A stretch of 64,000 bases of DNA from Deroplatys truncata. Its lineage: Eukaryota; Arthropoda; Insecta; Mantodea; Mantidae. Shown here piece by piece: positions 31,984 through 42,821 of the stretch (positions are counted from its first letter, which is position 1; the number at the start of each line of letters is the position of its first letter). The translations under genes and the position numbers were made by a program. The notes under the pieces were generated by a model. That model was not told the origin of the DNA. It saw nothing but the letters and a program-made list of their open reading frames with translations, and ran no database searches. The stretch spans positions 176,082,096 to 176,146,095 of the forward strand of contig CM060985.1 in assembly GCA_030765065.1 (NCBI GenBank). The letters are read 5' to 3'.

Positions 31984-34382
31984 TTAATTTACATCTCTTT
32001 TTATTGTCCATAACCATTTCTTTTTACTTTCTCTACTAAGTATAGAAAGTAGGGGAAGTATTGCATTCCACCCAAAAATTCGATACCGAGATTTCACCGG
32101 AAATACATGTTTTGAGACCTCCTGAATCCACAAAAAGCATTTTTGGAAACATGTCCGTGTGTGTGTCTGTGTGTGTGTGTGTGTCTGTGTGTGTGTGTGT
32201 CCGTGAACAGCATAACTCAAAAACTAACAGTCGGATAAACACCAAACTTGGTATTTGCGTTCAGTATCTTCCAGAGATGCGACACGAAGATTTTCAAGAA
32301 AATCCCCCCACCCCAGACTACCCTTTACTTGGAACATTTTTCGAAAATTTTAATTTTCTCAAAAATGGCTCTAACGATTTTGATGAAAATATCATATGTT
32401 TAAGATAAGGTCATGAGAAATGAAATGTATATCTCGAAATTTCTGGGAATGTCCCCAAAAGTATTCTTCAATATGAACGACTTTTGCATAACTGGTAAAC
32501 CATAAGAGTTAGACAAAATTTTACTACACAAAAAATGTAGATCGCGTTAAAATACACAACTTATATCATATACATGTTTTTTGTTGAGTGAACCGTTTTC
32601 GAGATATTGCTTGTTATTTCCTTAAATTTTCCAATACTTATACTTTTTCTCAAATTCGTTATTCATTTTTTTATGTCCTGGACATGCAAAGAGAATGGAA
32701 TGCGCCACATAGCAACCAGCGTTAAAATATTTGACTATCGCTTAAAAGCTACCATATTCCCCTCGCATCTACAAGAAAATTACAAATAAGATTGACATCT
32801 CGATATCTCGATTAACATGAAGCATATGGAGAATAAGCGTTTGTAAAAATAGTTTTTACAAGAGTAGAGAAAGTCATGTGAGTGTAACACATCAGATTTT
32901 TTACTTTGGACAGATACTCTCCTACCTTTTTACTATCCTTGTTAAAAATCTTACTTAAAGCTACTTTCCTGTCCCGTTTTAACCATTTCCCATTTATAGC
33001 TACCTTTCTCCAATGCTGTGTACCTTTACAGTCAAAAACGATATGTTATAAATCTTCTCTTTCCCCACATATTGGGCACTGATTCTGTGGGAACCCATTT
33101 CTCATTCCTATTAGTCTCCATACACCTGCTCGTTCCCAGGCAATACTTTCTCTTTGTTCCCTATTTGAGTTATCCACATAATGTTCTCTAGCCCATACAT
33201 TTTTTATTAATATATATGATTCCAAGAACTTTTCTTCCGATGCTACTAAATGAATTTTGTATCTCGATATTTTCAAACCTCTGCCTAGCTTCTTTCCAAA
33301 AACCCTTAACATTATTTTCCCTCCTTCTCCAGATTTCCCCTAAACCACTATTTTCCAAATTCGTTTGTATACTATAACTCCACCCATTTTCTTTAAGCTC
33401 CTTTCTTGGAATTCCAAACACTGCCTCAACAAGTTATTCACTTCTAAATTTAATAGTCTGTACCAATATTTGAGAGCTTTCTCCATTATTACCCCTTTCG
33501 CCCCACTCTCTGCATTTCAATTAGAGCAAATTCCTTAATTGTAGCATTTGGCAGGCCTAAAACTTCTCTGCAGAAACTCCTATGTACCATATCTATCTCT
33601 TCCCAGCCTCGTTCTACTCCCCATATTTTACTTCCATATAACATTTTTGCTTCAACTACTGTGTTATATATTTTCTCTAGCCATTTAACATTTATATCTG
33701 GTATTCTATATTTGCACCCTCTAATCGCTGACATTGCCCCTTTCCCCTTTGTCAATACCAGTTTCTTCTGTTTCTCCCATTTTTCACCCCCATCCATTTT
33801 AACCCCTAAATATATACAATCTCTGACCACTTTATATTCCTTCTCTCCATTCATCCACTTTTCATACTTGCCCAGTTTGGCACCTTTCTTAAACACTATA
33901 ATTTGAGTCTTCTCTTGATTTACTTTCAGATTCCACTCATCACAGCATTTATTCATTTGCTGTAGGGACTGCTTCAAACCAATCGTTGAAACTGATCCTA
34001 TCACTAAATCATCAGCGAATAATAACCCAGGGATTGATACCTTATTTATCATAGGCAACCAATTATTATTCCTTCCTATCTCAGTGAGGATATCATCAAT
34101 ATACAGATTAAACAACACTGGACTTTACTTACATCCTTGTCGTAACCCCTTCCTTTGGTTTACTTCTTTTGTCACCAATCCTACTCCTACTTTCACACAA
34201 AATGTTTTGTCCTTGTATAGAGCTTTAAATAAATTCACCATCTGTTGACTTACTCCCTTCCTCAAGAGTTTGTGCCACAACAAATTTAAATCAATGCGGT
34301 CATACGCTTTCTCCAAATCAACAAATGCCATGTATAATTTTCCCCTTTTTTCTTTTAAATGCTTATCCACCAGAGTTTTAAG
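31984..34382 (-). pseudogene. Non-LTR retrotransposon reverse transcriptase, split by a type A element
   Basis: Minus-strand RT starting inside the palm: LYMAFVDLEKAYDRI (first catalytic Asp region), GLRQGC, then LFADDLV (catalytic FADD), a thumb-like stretch, then MLYGSKIWGVERGWEEID. The C-terminus has CPICGERED, HIVFDC and KWLKRDRKVALSKIF, a Cys/His knuckle. Several frameshifts and stops occur (a TAA before HIVFDC, and a TAA after GLRQGCK). The last codons are interrupted: ...EYLSKVK at 32897-32920, then the 870-bp type A element, then KKWLWTIKRDVN and TAA at 31984. Upstream domains (endonuclease, RT fingers) are absent, as in 5'-truncated copies. Confidence 0.85.
32026..32896 (+). mobile_element. 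HINE-like type A, full length, inside RT gene
   Basis: Starts ACTTTCTCTACTAAGTATAG and ends AGTAGAGAAAGTCATGTGAG...ACATCAGA. It has T5 on the left and T6 on the right. GT tract at about 32157-32202. Because the interrupted RT frame can be rejoined, this copy fixes both element ends to within the T-run. Confidence 0.9.
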
Positions 34383-34627
34383 TTATTAAGTGACAAAGCA
34401 TTACGTTTTAATTATAAGTATGTATGTTTTAATTAATTATTTTTATTGGTTCTACGTCGAAATACAGTATTCTAACAAAACTATTTACCTTATTAAGCAA
34501 ATGGCATTGAGCTGAAAAGCATGTAAATTAATATTTAAATCTGAAATTGGAAAAAGTGTTAATTCCACATTTTGATTTATTCTAAAACGAGTTATGTCAC
34601 TGAACTTACAAAGATATATCTTTGAAA

Positions 34628-36007
34628 TACACCGCCGTTTCTGAAAATTGCAGCGCCAAGAAGGAAACGAATGAATTCAATAGCACATGTTAGGCACATG
34701 TCAAGTAACAAATGATAAATGTTTCAAATCTATACATGACCTTTGAGCCCTAATATTCAGTATTTGGTGTGGCCTCCATGCGCTGCAATTAGAGCTGCTA
34801 TACGCCGTGGCATTGAATCAAAAAGGTTCTGAATAAATTTCTGAGGGATTTCCCTCCACGCAGTTTGTATTGGAGCCTTCCGTGACACTGGTTACTGGAG
34901 CACCGTGACGCACCAACCATATCCCAGGCATGTTCGATGGGTGACATGTCAGGTGAACGTGCAGGCCAGGGAAGCAATGGTACCTATGGTTCCTCGAAGA
35001 AGGCTTGTACATTCCTGGCAATATGTGGCCGGGAATTGTCCTGTTGAAATGTGGCCTGTGGAGATGCCTAAAGCAGGGGGAGTACCTCAGGCTGTACAGC
35101 CACCGTTAGGTACCGGTTGCTCTTCAAAGTGCCCTCAATTCGTAGGAGGCGAGATCGGTTGTTGTAACCAATGGCACCCCAAACCATCAAACCTGGTGAT
35201 TGTCCGCTATACCGCTCAACAATGCAGCCCTCCAGGTTGCGCTCACCACGGTACCGCCCGACACGTATGCGGCCATCACTGTAGGACACGTTGAAGCGGG
35301 ACTCGTCCAAAAAGGCTACATTTTGCCACTCACACCCCAGTGTAGATGTTCACGTGCCCATTGTAGTCGGAGAAGCTTGTGGTTTCTGGACATGGAAACC
35401 GACGTAATGACATGCATGCAACCAGTCGAACCTGCAGCAGACGGCGACGAACCGTTGATGCAGACAGGTTCACACCTGTTGCAGTGCTTCAGCGTCGAGC
35501 CAACACTGCGGATAAAGTGTATGGTCCGTTATGGCCATGCGGACAAGGTGACGGTCATCCCGTGCTGTGGTCATGTTCCGTGGTCCAGCACCCACTCTTC
35601 GCTGTCTACGACCTTCATCTATCCACTGCTTCCACAAACGCATCGCTGTCGTAGCATCATGCCCTGCACAAGCCGAAATGTCACGGTAAGACAAACCCGC
35701 TTCCTGGAGACCGATCATTCTACCCCGTTCGAACTCACTTACATGCCGATATGGCTCCCTTTGACGTTGAAGAGGCATGCTGGCACTCACTTTATTGCTT
35801 CCACCTTTTTGACAGCTCTGCACTGACTACAATGGACGCAACGTTGTCGGACTGACACGAGAGGGCTCTGCTCGGCCTACGTGTACCCCATCTCTCTGCA
35901 AACCTAATCACTTATTGCTTGCACTCTCTTCTACATTTCTACCAAGTTTGGAGTTATTCGGGAGATTCTTTCTTGGTGTTGCAATTTTCACAAACGGCAG
36001 TGAAGTA
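34628..36007 (-). mobile_element. Tc1-like transposon, reverse
   Basis: Inverted ends: left 'ccgccgtttctgaaaattgc' then 'agcgccaagaa' (34631-34665); right in reverse 'ctgccgtttgtgaaaattgc' then 'aacaccaagaa' (about 35966-36000). Both lie near a TA. Length about 1.38 kb. It carries one transposase gene on the minus strand. Confidence 0.8.
34754..35823 (-). pseudogene. Tc1-like transposase (DD34E), disrupted
   Basis: Minus strand: FERGRMIGLQEAGLSYRDIS and HDATTAMRLWKQWIDEGR (paired-like DNA-binding region), GPRNMTTARDDRHLVRMA, then after a degraded stretch DESRFNVSYSDGRIRVGRYR (first Asp; expected Ser before it reads Leu), GLMVWGAIGY, FQQDNSRPHIARNVQAFF (second Asp) and SPDMSPIEHAWDMV (Glu). 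It ends MPRRIAALIAAHGGHTKY. At least two in-frame stops (after VLPLL and FFEEP) and further frame breaks between 35310 and 35470. Confidence 0.85.
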
Positions 36008-36309
36008 ATAATAAAACTAAAATGTCTTTATTAAATTTACATAATTTGTCACTAATAAATCTAAACCACACTGAAATGAGAACTGCCAACATTAACAATG
36101 TTGATTTACATTTATCAGTGATGTTATCAAGGTAGCAGTTAACACCTTTTAGGTGGCCATGATTGCTGGAATTAACACCAATGTCAGCTCGAAGATGACA
36201 AACAGGAACACAGCACTTTTGGGAGGAAAATGGCCTTGGCTTAAAGCTCCTTTTGTAAAGAAATGTCTCGATATGGTACATTTTGGCACTTAACACCTTT
36301 GAGAATTCC

Positions 36310-36670
36310 AATCCTCAATTTATTTCAAATACATTTTTTACGGCGTATGCCATTTCCGAGATATCCGTTATTAATGGTACAAATTGTTCATTTCTTGGTC
36401 ACTCTTTGAAATCCTTTCAACATTGAACTGTTTCTCGCGATATCATGGAAACAGTATGGAATTTTAAGGCCAGCATATAGCGTCCAGTTGTTAAACATTT
36501 GACTATCGCTGTTCTCTTTGTATCTACAACGAAATGTATAATGTAGCTATTTCTGTAAAGGTTTATCTTAATAATCCTGAAGCCCATAAAAGGAGAAGCC
36601 TTGGCTAGAATAGTTTATGGAAGCTATATAAAAGTAAGCGATATTGGGTAGAGAAAGTCATGTGAATGTA
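36310..36670 (+). repeat. Type B 3' part
   Basis: Forward 3' half: 'gccatttccgagatatccgt', 'gtttctcgcgatatcatgga', 'ggccagcatatagcgtccag', ending 'gggtagagaaagtcatgtga'. The 5' half is missing. It directly follows ~300 bp of unrecognised DNA after the Tc1 element. Confidence 0.65.
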
Positions 36671-37013
36671 GTGGTGGTGGTGGTGGAGTGGAGTTTAAGG
36701 GCCCGTCGACAGCTAGGTCATTTGGGCCCAGTGAATGTAGTAAACACATCTTCTTAATGGGCACTAGATTCATTAGCTGAACTTTTTGGCCTTCTCTACA
36801 ATTTGCTTTCATTCTGTACGATCTTTGATCAGTTCGGTCCAATTTAGTATCTGCATGTTTTTCAGGTCTGACTCTTGATCTGGAATCGAGAGGCTTCCAT
36901 CTGTATATTCTTTTAACAGTTCTCTCATCTGGAATTCTATGTAAGAGCCCAAACCATCTTAGTCCCTGTGCTGTTATAAAATTTATGATGGTTTGTTTTT
37001 ACTTTCTCTACTA

Positions 37014-38300
37014 AGAGGGGAACTATTTATTTTAAGCCTTGGCAACCCTGAATGTTGTAGGTGCCATCTGAGTTTTCAATGGAAAGCTTGACATTTTTGA
37101 CCACAATTTACTTCAAACATTTTGTCAATAGTGCGTCATTTGTTTTGTTTACACAACTTGAAAATTGTGTGTCAACAAAAACATGGAATTAACTCGTGAA
37201 AATGTCCGTGCAATGATTTATTACGACTTTCGACGTGGATTATCAAGACAAGAGTGCATCGATCAACTAACTTCCACATTTGGCGACGAAGCTCCATCCT
37301 TTGCCACTGTGAATCGCTGGTATAACGAATTTAATCGTGGCCACCGTTCGCCCAATGATAAAGTTCGTGAAGGTCGTCCAAAATCAGTTGTTGTGCCAGA
37401 AAACATTGATGCTGTGCAAAAACTAATAATGAAAGATCGTCATACGACATATTGTGAGATTGAGGCAACTCTAGGCATTAGTTCCACTAGCATATATAAA
37501 ATATTGCATGATTATTTAGCCGTGAAAAAAGTTTGCTCTCGTTGGATCCCACATAATGTGACGCAATCTCAAAAAGATGCACGTGTCGATTGGTGTACAA
37601 AAATGCTCAAAAAATACAATGGCGGTGCCTCAAAAGACGTATATAAGATTGTAACAGGTGACGAATCATGGATCTATGCGTATGAGCCGGAACGTAAACA
37701 ACAGTCGACTGTATGGTTGTTTCAAGATGAAGCAAATCCAACAAAAGTTGTTCGCACTCGAAGCACTTCGAAGCAAATGGTTGCCTACTTTTCCAACAAA
37801 ACTGGCCATGTGGCAACAGTGCCTTTAGAAGAACGTAAAACGGTCAATGCCGAATGGTACACAACCATTTCTTTGCCGGAAGTCTTCGGTGAAGTAAGGA
37901 AAACCAACAAGAACCGTAGGATCGTTCTTCATCAAGACAATGCGAGCGCACACAAATCTCGTCTAACAACAGAGTATTTGAAGGCTCAAAAAATCGAATT
38001 GATGGGTTATCCGCCATAGAGTCCTGATTTGGCACCCAATGACTTCTTTTTGTTCCCGAACATCAAGAATAAATTCGTGAACAACGATTTTCGTTGGCAG
38101 AAAAAGCCGTTGATGCCTTCAAAAACCATGTTTTGGAGGTGTCTCAAGAAGACTGGAATAAATGCTTTGACAAATGGTTCAAACGGCTGCAAAAGTGTAC
38201 TGATCATAAAGAAGAATATTTTGAAAAACAACAAAGCAGTTTTCAAACAGAAATTACTTTGTTTTAATTATTAGGCTCAAAATATAAATAATGCCCCTCG
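37014..38300 (+). mobile_element. Mariner transposon, nearly intact
   Basis: Ends: left AGAGGGGAACTATTTATTTT, right in reverse CGAGGGGCATTATTTATATT, both continuing to a ..GCC box. The target TA survives on the left (37012-37013) and reads TG on the right. Length about 1287 bp. It inserted at the TA of CTACTACGTA in the A element. Confidence 0.9.
37183..38267 (+). pseudogene. Mariner transposase (DD34D), one stop and one frameshift
   Basis: ATG at 37183 opens MELTRENVRAMIYYDFRRGL, with two helix-turn-helix motifs (QECIDQL..FATVNRWYNEF; EIEATLGISSTSIYKILHDY) and the linker WIPHNVTQSQK. Catalytic Asp residues are in VTGDESW, LHQDNASAH and LAPNDFF (34 residues between the last two). The only defects I find are TAG for the expected Tyr in GYPP*SPDLAP (38017-38019) and a frameshift near 38090; beyond it VDAFKNHVLEVSQEDWNKCF leads to a normal end at TAA 38265. 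It is the best-preserved protein gene in the window. Confidence 0.9.
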
Positions 38301-39776
38301 TGCGTATACTAAGTAGGGGACGTATTTTATTCCACCCAAAAATTTGATACCGAGATTTCACCGAAAATACTTGTTTTGAGACCCCTGAATCCAAAAGAAG
38401 CATTTTTGGAAACATGTCCATGTGTGTCTGTGAGTGTGTGTGTCTTTGAGCAGCATAACTCAGAAACGAACAGTCAGATAAGCACCAAACTTAGTATTTA
38501 GGTTCAGTATCTTCCAGAGAAGCAACACAAACGTTTTCAAGAAACACAGAACATTTTTCGAAAATTTTAATTTTCTCAAAAATGGCTCTAACGATTTTGA
38601 TTAAAATATCATGTTTAAGATATTTTCATGACAAATGAAATGTATATCTTGAATTTTCTGGGAACTCTCCAAAAGTATTGTTCATTGTGAACGACTTTTG
38701 CATAACTGGTAAACCATAAGAAATAGACAAAATTTTACTACACAATAATGTAGATCGCGTTAAAATACACAATTTATGTCATATACATTTTTTGTTGTTG
38801 AGTGAACTATTTTCGAGATATTGCTTGTTATTCCCTTAAATTTTCCAATGCTTATGCTTTTACTCAAATGGAAATTATTTTTTCTTCTTTTTTATGTCCT
38901 GGACATACAAAGAGAATGGAATACACCACAAAGTAATCAGCTCTTAATAGATTTGACTATCGCTTAAAATGAAGCATATGGAGAGTAAGAGTTTGTAAAA
39001 ATAGTTTGTACAAGAGTAGAGAAAGTCGTGTGAGTGTGACACATCAGTTTTTTTATTGTGTGGCTCGTCATTTCTCACGGTCCTCCATTGCCCTCTATCT
39101 TTAATTGGTCCGTATATTCATATTAAAATCTTCTGCCTTTGCGATTCTTTAAGCACCCAAATTTCACAGCCGTAAGTTACTACAGGCCTTATAATAGTGT
39201 TGTAAATTGTTAGTTATTTTGTGAGAGCTTACTAGTGAGTTAAAACTCCTAGCTGCAGTGAAACTAATTCCTCAGTTTTAAAGGTTGTTTAGACAACGTA
39301 CTCTGGCGGGATTACAACTGTGTAAATTAAAACAGACTTTTGAACACACATTTTGAAGACCACCATTTACTACGGGGACAACAGATAAAACAGCAACGCT
39401 GTTAGTGGCGCTGGCTCGCGGTCGTGCGCCGCTCTCCTCCCGAGACTCCAGCAGCTTTCTTCATACCCATACATTAAAGTCCATTACATGATTCTAAGGT
39501 CGGTGAGCGCTGTGTGTGAAGCTAGAATAATTTGACCCTATTTTCTTTCACGAAATAATTAATGCTGCGCGGTACCCCATGCAGCACCTTTTCTCTCAAT
39601 TGAAGATGAACGAATGCACGGCGTATTTCAACAAGACGGGGCTACATCTCACACAGATCTGGATTCTTTGACTACAATTATTGCTGACGTCTTTGCAGAG
39701 TGAGTGATCAGTGTAAGGTTGTGGCCCACGTGATCACTAGACCTCACGCCCTACAATTTTTTCTTACTTATAGGGT

Positions 39777-41048
39777 ATTAAACAATGGGGTTTGGTGGTA
39801 AACTTTAATAAAACAAAAACAATGGCTTTCAAAAATGGCTGTGTGTGTATAATAGTGACAAAAATCGTATTACAACGGCTATAACTACAAAACGTTAAAC
39901 ATTTCTCCTATTTAGGAGTAATGTTTAATATGAGAGGAAACTGGAACAAACATCTATCAGTAACTAACTATAAAGCACGAGGGCAGTTAAATGAATTATT
40001 GCGTGCCCTTTCACGGATACCTTCTGTAACTATAGACACATTAGAAGAGATGTATAACTCTATGATAAGGCCGATTGTGTTATACGGAAGTGAAATCTGG
40101 GGATGGGAAAGAGCAGAGCATGTAAATAAAACACAGGTAGCATTTTGGAAAAGAGTTCTTGGAGTTTCACAAGGCACATCAAATTCTGGGGTATTGAGGG
40201 AGGTGGGATGTTATGAAGACACAATACACTGTAAAATAAGAGCAGTGAAGTACTGGCTGAGGCTGATGCAGGGGGATAACTCCACACTACAATCCAAGTG
40301 TTATAAATACCAGCGAGAAAACCTGTCTCCTAAGTTTTGGGCAGCTGATTTGGAAAGAGGTTTGAGGAGAATAGGAATGGGGTCAGCGTGGCAAAGAGCT
40401 GAAACAAATGACAAAACATATGAAAAAGTGTCAAAAGAAGACTAAGAGACATCAACCAACAGGACATAGAATCGAATTGTAAAATTAAACCTTCTCTAAG
40501 TCCAGAAAATGAAATAAAATTGAATTGGGGTAAAGAGACATATATACTAAACTTAGGAAGAAAGGAAAGATCAGGAATGGCATGGTTTAGACTGCGGGGG
40601 GAGGGCCTGGAGGGCAATGAGAATGACTGACGATTCTGGCAGGAGAATTTGCCCATTCTGTGATTTAGATGAGGACTCTGTACATATTTTGGCGGAATGT
40701 GTACAGTGGGAGAACTAGCGAACACTTAAACTGAAAGAAAAATTCTTAAGTCCCTCAAGAAAGGGATTGGCATGTTGGGAGCTACTGGCTGACCAGTAGA
40801 ACTGGCAAAACATTAACAATTTCTTGGCTAAAGTGCGCGAAACTAGGTCAAAATTCTTGAGTTAGACGAAGGTAATTTATTTATTTTTTCCTTTTTCTTG
40901 TTCTTTTTTGTTTTCTTTTCTTTTTATGTTGTTTATTTTGTCACCATACTTGTATCTTAAATATGCATGTACGGTCAATGACCCATGCACTAAATACTTG
41001 TGTAATAACTTCAATAAGTTGAAACGAATAAAGATACCTTATCTATCT
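39777..41048 (+). mobile_element. 5'-truncated non-LTR retrotransposon with 11-bp target duplication
   Basis: Bounded by ACTTATAGGGT (39766-39776) and ACTTGTAGGGT (41049-41059), an 11-bp target duplication with one change. The insert begins directly inside coding sequence, as expected for incomplete reverse transcription, and ends after 'aataaagataccttatctat'. Confidence 0.85.
39778..40865 (+). pseudogene. Non-LTR RT, C-terminal part
   Basis: KQWGLVVNFNKTKTMAFKNG, a break, then HFSYLGVMFNMRGNWNKHLS, the post-YADD region. An open frame at 39921-40445 continues MIRPIVLYGSEIWGWERAEH, KRVLGVSQGTSNSGVLREVG and VKYWLRLMQG. It goes on with stops through a Cys/His knuckle CPFCDLDEDSVHILAEC to TAG at 40863. 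Distinct from the element at 31984-34382, although the domain order is the same. The catalytic YADD is upstream of the truncation, so no enzyme is encoded. Confidence 0.75.
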
Positions 41049-41280
41049 ACTTGTAGGGTGATTTAAAAGTCAAGCTTCATAACCAAAATTCCCAAACTTC
41101 ACCAAAAACTGCAAAATAGTATACGGCAAGCAATAACCAACATTTCCCAAAAAGAGCTGCATGAATCACAATCTGTTAAGACGCAGCAATGCCTGTCTCA
41201 GCACAAAGAGAACGTTTCAGACATCATATTTAAAAAGTTAAGCAATGTAAGCGACATTTGGTATTGTGATTTGTGAAATA

Positions 41281-41556
41281 ATAATAGTGCTAGTTGGCCT
41301 TGTCCGTTCATCTTATTAGTTTCGATGCATATGACGGTTCCGCGGGGATGAAGTGTCGGTGGTCGCGTCCGCGACCCAGGGCCACTATCGGCGTTGTCAC
41401 TTAATCCTATGACCCTGTAGTAATATTTATGTAACTAAAAAGCTTTCAACGTGTTTTGCTATTATTCAAAAGGTGCCAGATAGTTCTATTTGCTCTTCAA
41501 ATTCAACTAAAATCATCAAAGTATTGAGAGAACGTAGGTTTTCACGGCCGGATTCA
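41281..41556. other. Short unrecognised stretch
   Basis: A GC-rich patch at 41338-41400 ('cgcgtccgcgaccc') stands out from AT-rich surroundings. No frame or family recognised. Confidence 0.25.
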
Positions 41557-42821
41557 GTATAACTGGAAGTTATTTCCGGGCTGTTTTACCGCGGTTTGCT
41601 TGGAGATAGATGTTCTAGACTTTTCGTCTACAACTACGGTTTGTGCAGTACTTCTAGTCGACGAATTAGGCGATATATGTATCTCCTCCCTACAGGCGAG
41701 TCATGAGGGAACGTAGGCCTGCACGGCCGTAGTAACACCTTTGAGGTAGCTGGATCCCTCCCACCAGCCGATCGGCACCTGGACCAACAGCCCTCTTAGT
41801 ATAAGTATAGCAGCAGGAACAACCGTCATTTTTACCTTCTGGCTGGACAAAACCCGTGATATACGGAGGGTCATTCGTGGTCTTCCGGTCGACGCAGCGG
41901 TGGGAGATATGGAGGCAGATCTCATCCGCCAGGGTATCACCAGGCCGGCTACCAACGGGCAAGGGCTCGAAGTCCCTCTCCCCCTCTTCTTAGTTTGTAG
42001 TGAGTTGGCCTCTCCGGAGGCCAAGATTGATGGAGTCACCTCCATCTGTTACATCCGGGCTAGCGTAGAACCGTCCCACGGCTCTGGCGCACCTCCCCAA
42101 TGCCACCGGTGTCTGGGATTTAACCATTCCAGTCACTTCTACTACTGTCCCTGCGCTGGCGCTCACCCCAAAGAGGTCTGACTCCGTGCTCCCACCGATG
42201 TGCCGACCTATGCAAACTGCAAGGGCGTGCACGTCGCCTGCCTAGGAGGCTGCCCAACAAGAAAGGCGGTAATTGCTTCCAGAAGGTCACCACCTGCTAA
42301 CACTCAGAGTAGGCAACTTTCAAGGTAACCCAACCGGGGCCTTCAACAACGGAGCAACCCAGGCAGCAGGATGCAACACCAGCAGCGACCCTCATATGCC
42401 GCAGTGTCATAGAGGACCGCAGATGGCTCTGGCAGATCACGAGCAAATACACAACAGCCGCAAAAACAACGCCAGTTCCAGTCACCCGGACTCAAACCCG
42501 CCCCAAAAGGGCGAGGGGACGCCGGGCGACTCAGGAGCCGAACTCAGACCACGTCTCCCCGCACGATCGTGGTGCTTCCACGCGCGCGGGACAGTCGGGA
42601 CGGGGCAACACACTGATGAACCGGCGCCTCAACGCCCCTCCCCCTCCTCCCAGCCATCCAAGACCAACACCCCCACCCACCCACTGTCCCGCAGCATCCT
42701 GATGTGTTTAGAAGACTTCGACAGCGCCAGAAGATGTCTACCTAGTTGTAGACGAAACGTCTGGAACATCTATCTCCAGCGGACCACAGCAAAACAGCCC
42801 GGAAATAACTTCCAGTTATAC
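41557..42821 (+). mobile_element. Unit with ~80-bp terminal inverted repeats enclosing a gag-like fragment
   Basis: 41557-41636 and about 42742-42820 are reverse complements over ~80 bp, with mismatches: 'gtataactggaagttatttc', 'cgggctgttttaccg', 'tggagatagatgttctagac', 'cgtctacaacta'. The interior is GC-rich compared with flanks. A shorter echo, 'gagagaacgtag' (41526) and 'gagggaacgtag' (41706), occurs near the left arm. I cannot tell whether this is a fold-back transposon that captured coding sequence, or two opposed copies of a short repeat flanking a retrotransposon piece. Confidence 0.65.
41816..42330 (+). pseudogene. Gag-like ORF1 fragment of a non-LTR element (PRE_C2HC/zinc knuckles)
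   Basis: TVIFTFWLDKTRDIRRVIRG then LPVDAAVGDMEADLIRQGI matches the RNA-binding fold before the knuckles in arthropod ORF1 proteins. PPQCHRCLGFNHSSHFYYCP then TYANCKGVHVACLGGCPTRK gives CCHC-type knuckles, the first degraded. A stop lies after AHPKEV (about 42180). The longer frame at 42273-43025 is a different register and is not credible as a gene. Codon use is GC-rich compared with neighbours. Confidence 0.65.

Larger units (their letters stand above)
37001..39048 (+). mobile_element. HINE-like type A, forward, split by a mariner
   Basis: The first 13 bases (ACTTTCTCTACTA, 37001-37013) are separated from the rest (38301-39048, starting TGCGTATACTAAGTAGGGGA) by the mariner at 37014-38300. 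Joining them gives the standard family start with one changed base. The end is AGTAGAGAAAGTCGTGTGAG...ACATCAG followed by T7. A ~90-bp internal deletion lies near 38540. Confidence 0.85.
36680..39225 (-). pseudogene. Non-LTR RT C-terminal fossil, split by an A element carrying a mariner
   Basis: Minus strand, upper part (39225-39062): TIIRPVVTYGCEIWVLKESQ then IYGPIKDRGQWRTVRNDEP. Lower part (36990-36680): TIINFITAQGLRWFGLLHRI, PDERTVKRIYRWKP, then a degraded arginine-rich run. These are consecutive parts of the conserved region after the RT thumb in many insect non-LTR elements ('iRPvvtYGsE.W', 'iYGp', 'LRWfGh..RmpDeR'). The ~2-kb gap between them is exactly the type A element plus mariner (37001-39048). 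Both halves contain stops. Confidence 0.7.
39525..41280 (+). pseudogene. Transposase fossil split by a retrotransposon (DD37-39D-like)
   Basis: First part (39525-39776): FFHEIINAARYPMQHLFSQL, then VFQQDGATSHTDLDSLTTII (second catalytic Asp) and SLDLTPYNFFL. Second part (41060-41280): FITKIPKLHQKLQNSIRQAI, TNISQ, then a C-terminal stretch. Rejoined, these fit the catalytic half of the transposase type also seen at 12700-13100. The retrotransposon at 39777-41048 sits exactly between them with a duplicated target. Stops and frame breaks are present throughout. Confidence 0.65.
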
